Translations under genes and position numbers: made by a program
DNA from: Sphingomonas sp.
Lineage (GTDB): Bacteria > Pseudomonadota > Alphaproteobacteria > Sphingomonadales > Sphingomonadaceae
Assembly (NCBI RefSeq): GCF_004799495.1
Contig: NZ_SSMY01000014.1
Coordinates: 1-64,000 of the forward strand
DNA: 64,000 bases
Reading direction: 5' to 3'
Notes under the pieces: model-generated
Database searches by the model: none
What the model was told of the DNA's origin: nothing
The model's input: the letters and a program-made list of their open reading frames with translations, nothing else
In this document: positions 61,550 through 64,000 of the stretch, piece by piece
Position numbering within the stretch: position 1 is the stretch's first letter
How the letters are laid out: each line of letters opens with the position of its first letter

Positions 61550-62659
61550 TTATCGAGCTCCTACCGATGCCGGCCGGCCGGCGTCGGGTAGCGGTTTCGC
61601 TATTTTCGAAGGGGTGCTCAGGCCCCGTTCAATCAGCTGGCCTATCGTCAGGTCGCCGCGTCCGAACACGCTGTCGCGAAGTCGCTGACCATCGATCCGC
61701 TCAAGGGCGAGAAAGAGCGCCAGTCCCTCGTTCTGCGACCACCACTTGCTGCGTTTCGCGAAATTCGGGATGGCGACCTGTCGGGTGAATGCGCCGCCGC
61801 GAGGATCCACGATCCAGTGGAATGCCGCCCACTGAGCGGATCCCTCCATCGTGAGCCAGACGTCCTCGGCCTCCCGGTAGTAGGCGTCCCTACCTACGAA
61901 GTAATGCCGCGACCTGCTGCGCATCATGTCGATGGCCCGACGTATTAGCCTTCTGGCCGTTGCCGTTTCGCGAGCCTCGGCCGCGGAGAGCAACAACTTC
62001 GTTTCCGCTCGCACGGATGCGGAAAAGGCTTGGTTGCCCTCGAATCGTTCCTGCAGAGAATCGTCATTGAAGGATTCCGGAAGCCGGTTCCGGACCGCCA
62101 GTCTTTCGATGCGCCGGCCATAGGTGTCAGCCTGGGCGAGGTGGCTGCTCTCATGGATGAGGACGGCGACCATCATCGTTTCAAGCCCCAGGCCCGGATT
62201 CGTGACACCTGACCTGCGCCAGACGCTTGGGGTCGACATCGCGAAATACAGCGTCGCGCCGCTCGCGCGCGCGAAGGAGAGGGGCGCCACGGGCACTTTC
62301 GTGCCGTCGGGTAGGGGGACGGTATCTCCGTGGCGCCGCGTGTCGCCGACTTCAGTGGCTACGCCGGTTCCCAGGGCGTCGTCGACAATGACCGTGCAAT
62401 TGGTGTCAAAGAAGACGCCCTTGACAGAACGCGAGGGTTTGAACTTCGTGATGTTGGCGGAGGCGTAGCGCCAGGCGTCGAGGCCCCGGGCGATCCACTG
62501 TCTGTCACTGGGCGCCAACTCGCACGCCGGAGCGACGTTGGCGTTCCCATCAGAAACCTGGCTCGCCTGCCCGCTTGCATTCAGCGCGCATGCGGCGAGG
62601 AGGGCGCCGCCGCTCCGCAGCCATCGGGTGTTTTTGGACCACGTTGTCCCGTCAGACAT
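61550..62659 (-). CDS. Exported HExxH protein (metallopeptidase-like)
   Basis: The start at 62659 (MSDGTTW) is preferred; ATG 62671 is also possible, and starts further upstream would lie in the operator. 369 residues. Signal segment (GGALLAACALNASGQA), then CELAPSDRQWIARGLDAWRYAS, and the zinc motif LIHESSHLAQADTYG (His169-Glu170-x-x-His173), with VWLTMEGSAQWAAFHWIV later where a third ligand may lie. Family not named. It is the first gene of the leftward tetR operon and divergent from the SRPBCC gene at 62743. Confidence 0.65.
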   Translation of the reverse strand: MSDGTTWSKNTRWLRSGGALLAACALNASGQASQVSDGNANVAPACELAPSDRQWIARGLDAWRYASANITKFKPSRSVKGVFFDTNCTVIVDDALGTGVATEVGDTRRHGDTVPLPDGTKVPVAPLSFARASGATLYFAMSTPSVWRRSGVTNPGLGLETMMVAVLIHESSHLAQADTYGRRIERLAVRNRLPESFNDDSLQERFEGNQAFSASVRAETKLLLSAAEARETATARRLIRRAIDMMRSRSRHYFVGRDAYYREAEDVWLTMEGSAQWAAFHWIVDPRGGAFTRQVAIPNFAKRSKWWSQNEGLALFLALERIDGQRLRDSVFGRGDLTIGQLIERGLSTPSKIAKPLPDAGRPASVGAR

Positions 62660-62688
62660 CTGCCGTCCCATCCGAAGGAAACATCTTG

Positions 62689-62706
62689 CTTGAATTTTCA
62701 ATCAAG
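62689..62706. promoter_or_regulatory. TetR-type operator, site D1
   Basis: CTTGAATTTTCAATCAAG (18 bp) is an imperfect dyad with identical CTTGA and TCAAG ends, in the divergent promoter between the HExxH gene (start 62659) and the SRPBCC gene (start 62743). Its centre is 24 bp from that of site D2. Confidence 0.75.
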
Positions 62707-62712
62707 CTGTGT

Positions 62713-62730
62713 CTTGAATGAACGATCAAG
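62713..62730. promoter_or_regulatory. TetR-type operator, site D2
   Basis: CTTGAATGAACGATCAAG, in the same divergent promoter, ends 12 bp before the ATG of the gene at 62743 and immediately before its GGGAG ribosome site. Binding would block both promoters. Sites D1 and D2 together explain autoregulation of the tetR operon. Confidence 0.75.
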
Positions 62731-62742
62731 TGGGAGAATGCA

Positions 62743-63402
62743 ATGGCGAAAAGGTGGGGATTGGCGGTTTGCGCGACCGCGTTGGTGGCGGCGTCCGGCT
62801 CGGCGTCGGCACAGGAGCGCGAGCGGTCGTGGCGTGACTTCGCAGGAGTGACCAACACGTCCTTCGTCGAAGGTAACGGCGACAGGGCGATCCAGCTGTC
62901 GATCGACGTGCCTGCACCTCAGCGCGCTGTTTTCGATGCCTTCGCCACGTCCGAGGGTTTCGCCAGCTGGGCCGTCCCGGTCGCGAAGGTGGACCTGCGG
63001 ATCGGCGGGATGATCGAGTCGAACTACAACCCGGCCGCCAGGATGGGCGAGCGGGACAACATCAAGAACGAGATCGTCGCCTACGTCCCTTCGCGGCTGA
63101 TCGTGCTGCGCAACGTGCAGGCGCCCAGGACCTTCGTGCATCCCGAGCTGTTCCAGAAGACCGTGACGATCGTGGAGTTCGCGGCGATCGATCCGAGCCA
63201 CACGCGCGTGACGATGACCAATTCGGGTTACGGTCCCGGCCCCGACTTCGACAAGATCTACAAGCTGTTCGAGTGGGGCGACGCCTACTCGCTGGCGGGA
63301 CTGCGTCGCCGGTTCGAGCAGGGCCCCGTCGATTGGACCAAGGGTGAGCCCCAGCTCGACGCGGCGTCGGCGGCGAACCGATTCAAGGGAGGGGACAAGT
63401 GA
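62743..63402 (+). CDS. Exported SRPBCC (START-like) protein, paralogue 2
   Basis: 219 residues with a signal peptide (WGLAVCATALVAASGSASAQ). Mature domain: IQLSIDVPAPQRAVFDAFATSEGFASWAVPVAKVDLRIGGMIESNYNPAARMGERDNIKNEIVAYVPSRLIVLRNVQAPRTFVHPELFQKTVTIVEFAAIDPSHTRVTMTNSGYG, an AHSA1-like fold similar to the protein at 60959-61525 (W-APV, V-LR-GG, NI-N). It sits behind operators D1/D2 and starts an operon with the gene at 63402. Confidence 0.8.
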   Translation: MAKRWGLAVCATALVAASGSASAQERERSWRDFAGVTNTSFVEGNGDRAIQLSIDVPAPQRAVFDAFATSEGFASWAVPVAKVDLRIGGMIESNYNPAARMGERDNIKNEIVAYVPSRLIVLRNVQAPRTFVHPELFQKTVTIVEFAAIDPSHTRVTMTNSGYGPGPDFDKIYKLFEWGDAYSLAGLRRRFEQGPVDWTKGEPQLDAASAANRFKGGDK

Positions 63403-63737
63403 TGCGTTCGATTCTCATAGCGACGACCGTGGGCGTGGTGCTGCAGGTGGTCATGGTTGTGATCGGGCATAACGTGCCAGCTGCTAAGTCGATGTTCGGG
63501 CCGGGGGGCATGACGATTTCCCTTGTCGCCGGTGTGTGCTTCGCCTGGCTCGCCGGCGCTAACACCTGGTCCGGCGCGCTGCTGGGCGGCGCCGTCGCCG
63601 GCGGGGTGTGCGCCTTGATCGGCATCGGCGTCAGCTATCTTCTCGGCGACGTCCCTGCAACGCTGATCGCGCTGGGCTCACTCGGCTCGGCCGCTGCTGG
63701 CGCAGCGGGCGGAGCGGTGGTCAAGTTCTTCAGCTGA
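63402..63737 (+). CDS. Four-helix small membrane protein
   Basis: ATG 63402 shares its first base with the stop of the SRPBCC gene (TGATG); GTG 63399 is an alternative. 111 residues, four hydrophobic segments (ILIATTVGVVLQVVMVVIG, MTISLVAGVCFAWLAGA, ALLGGAVAGGVCALIGIGVSYLLG, TLIALGSLGSAAAGAAGGAVV). No known domain. Coupled to the SRPBCC gene, so probably its membrane partner. A smaller membrane protein at 54095 has a comparable position behind operator B. Confidence 0.65.
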   Translation: MRSILIATTVGVVLQVVMVVIGHNVPAAKSMFGPGGMTISLVAGVCFAWLAGANTWSGALLGGAVAGGVCALIGIGVSYLLGDVPATLIALGSLGSAAAGAAGGAVVKFFS

Positions 63738-63777
63738 TGGCCCGCGCCCGGTTGCGCCCGGCGGACGCCGGTTGGTC

Positions 63778-64000
63778 ATGCGACGCTTGACCGGAGGAGC
63801 GATCAGATCCGCCGCTACGGCTGCGTTGCTGACCGCACTATCGCTGCAGTCCGCCCAGCCCGCCGCGGCGGGTGGTTTCGATCGACCCCCTCCGTCGCGC
63901 GACTGCGCGGGCGCCGAGTTCCGGCGGCTCGACTTCTGGCTCGGCCGTTGGGACGTTTTCGACGTCCGCAAGCGGCGGACGGCCGGTGAGAGCGTCATCG
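63778..64000 (+). CDS. Exported protein with FWLGRWDVFD motif (3' truncated by window edge)
   Basis: The frame opens at ATG 63778 and runs off the end. It encodes a signal peptide (RSAATAALLTALSLQSAQPAAA), then SRDCAGAEFRRLDFWLGRWDVFDVRKRRTAGESV. The LDFWLGRWDV motif is typical of a small secreted beta-barrel family of DUF1579 type. Incomplete, so function is open. It follows the SRPBCC and membrane genes by 40 bp and may share their transcript and TetR control. Confidence 0.6.
   Translation, partial: MRRLTGGAIRSAATAALLTALSLQSAQPAAAGGFDRPPPSRDCAGAEFRRLDFWLGRWDVFDVRKRRTAGESVI

Overview
The window is high-GC, densely coding DNA that looks alphaproteobacterial, most likely a sphingomonad. This is inferred from gene style (FixJ-like receiver with PAS and histidine-kinase parts, PilZ pairs, a YD-repeat Rhs locus, an OYE-family reductase) and not from any rRNA marker. 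It reads as about 18 kb of chromosome-like backbone followed by at least 45 kb of integrated accessory DNA.

1-18.2 kb: the last part of a TrbC/VirB2 pilin gene, then a leftward Rhs locus: a YD-repeat secreted protein, an N-terminal Rhs half, an Rhs core with an AT-rich variable C-terminal tip, and an AT-rich membrane-anchored candidate immunity protein. A 212-bp copy of part of the Rhs core (about 96% identical) lies beyond it. Two adjacent PilZ genes follow, then a regulator fusing receiver, LuxR HTH, PAS and histidine kinase that is broken by two one-base losses in G runs. Next come an ABM monooxygenase, an aldo/keto reductase, a short UvrA-like ATPase, a TMEM175-type channel, an old-yellow-enzyme reductase and a pair of unknown genes.

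18.3-30.6 kb: a 46-bp tRNA-Thr 3' fragment and an integrase at 18.5 kb mark the left end of an island integrated in a tRNA-Thr gene. The right end (an intact tRNA-Thr) was not found in the window. Behind the integrase are an AlpA-like HTH gene with a palindrome inside its promoter and an apparently leaderless start, two unknown genes, a 994-residue ToxSAS-like RelA/SpoT synthetase fused to a long helical region, an exported SH3/MBL-fold protein, a SEC-C protein, an XRE regulator, two MbcA/ParS-like paralogues and an AraC-GyrI regulator.

30.6-41.8 kb: a three-gene recombinase unit resembling the gamma-mobile-trio (gmtY-gmtZ-gmtX) with a 17-bp inverted repeat upstream, a DEDD exonuclease, several unknown genes, a HEPN-like protein and a GIY-YIG nuclease gene overlapping dndB.

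41.8-52.4 kb: DNA phosphorothioation genes dndC-dndD-dndE-dndA, divergent from an HNH nuclease gene overlapping a membrane-anchored methyltransferase gene; then a large P-loop NTPase translationally coupled to a membrane protein, an unclassified candidate defence pair. DndF, DndG and DndH are not present.

52.4-64 kb: envelope and stress-like genes (small beta-barrel protein, GNAT, LamG-like protein, EreA/ChaN-like protein, RecB-like nuclease, class C serine hydrolase, TetR regulator, two SRPBCC paralogues, an HExxH protein). Five copies of an 18-bp palindrome (CTTGA-N8-TCAAG type) sit in four promoter regions, including the one that drives the tetR operon. This points to a single island-borne TetR regulon, the least expected signal in the window.
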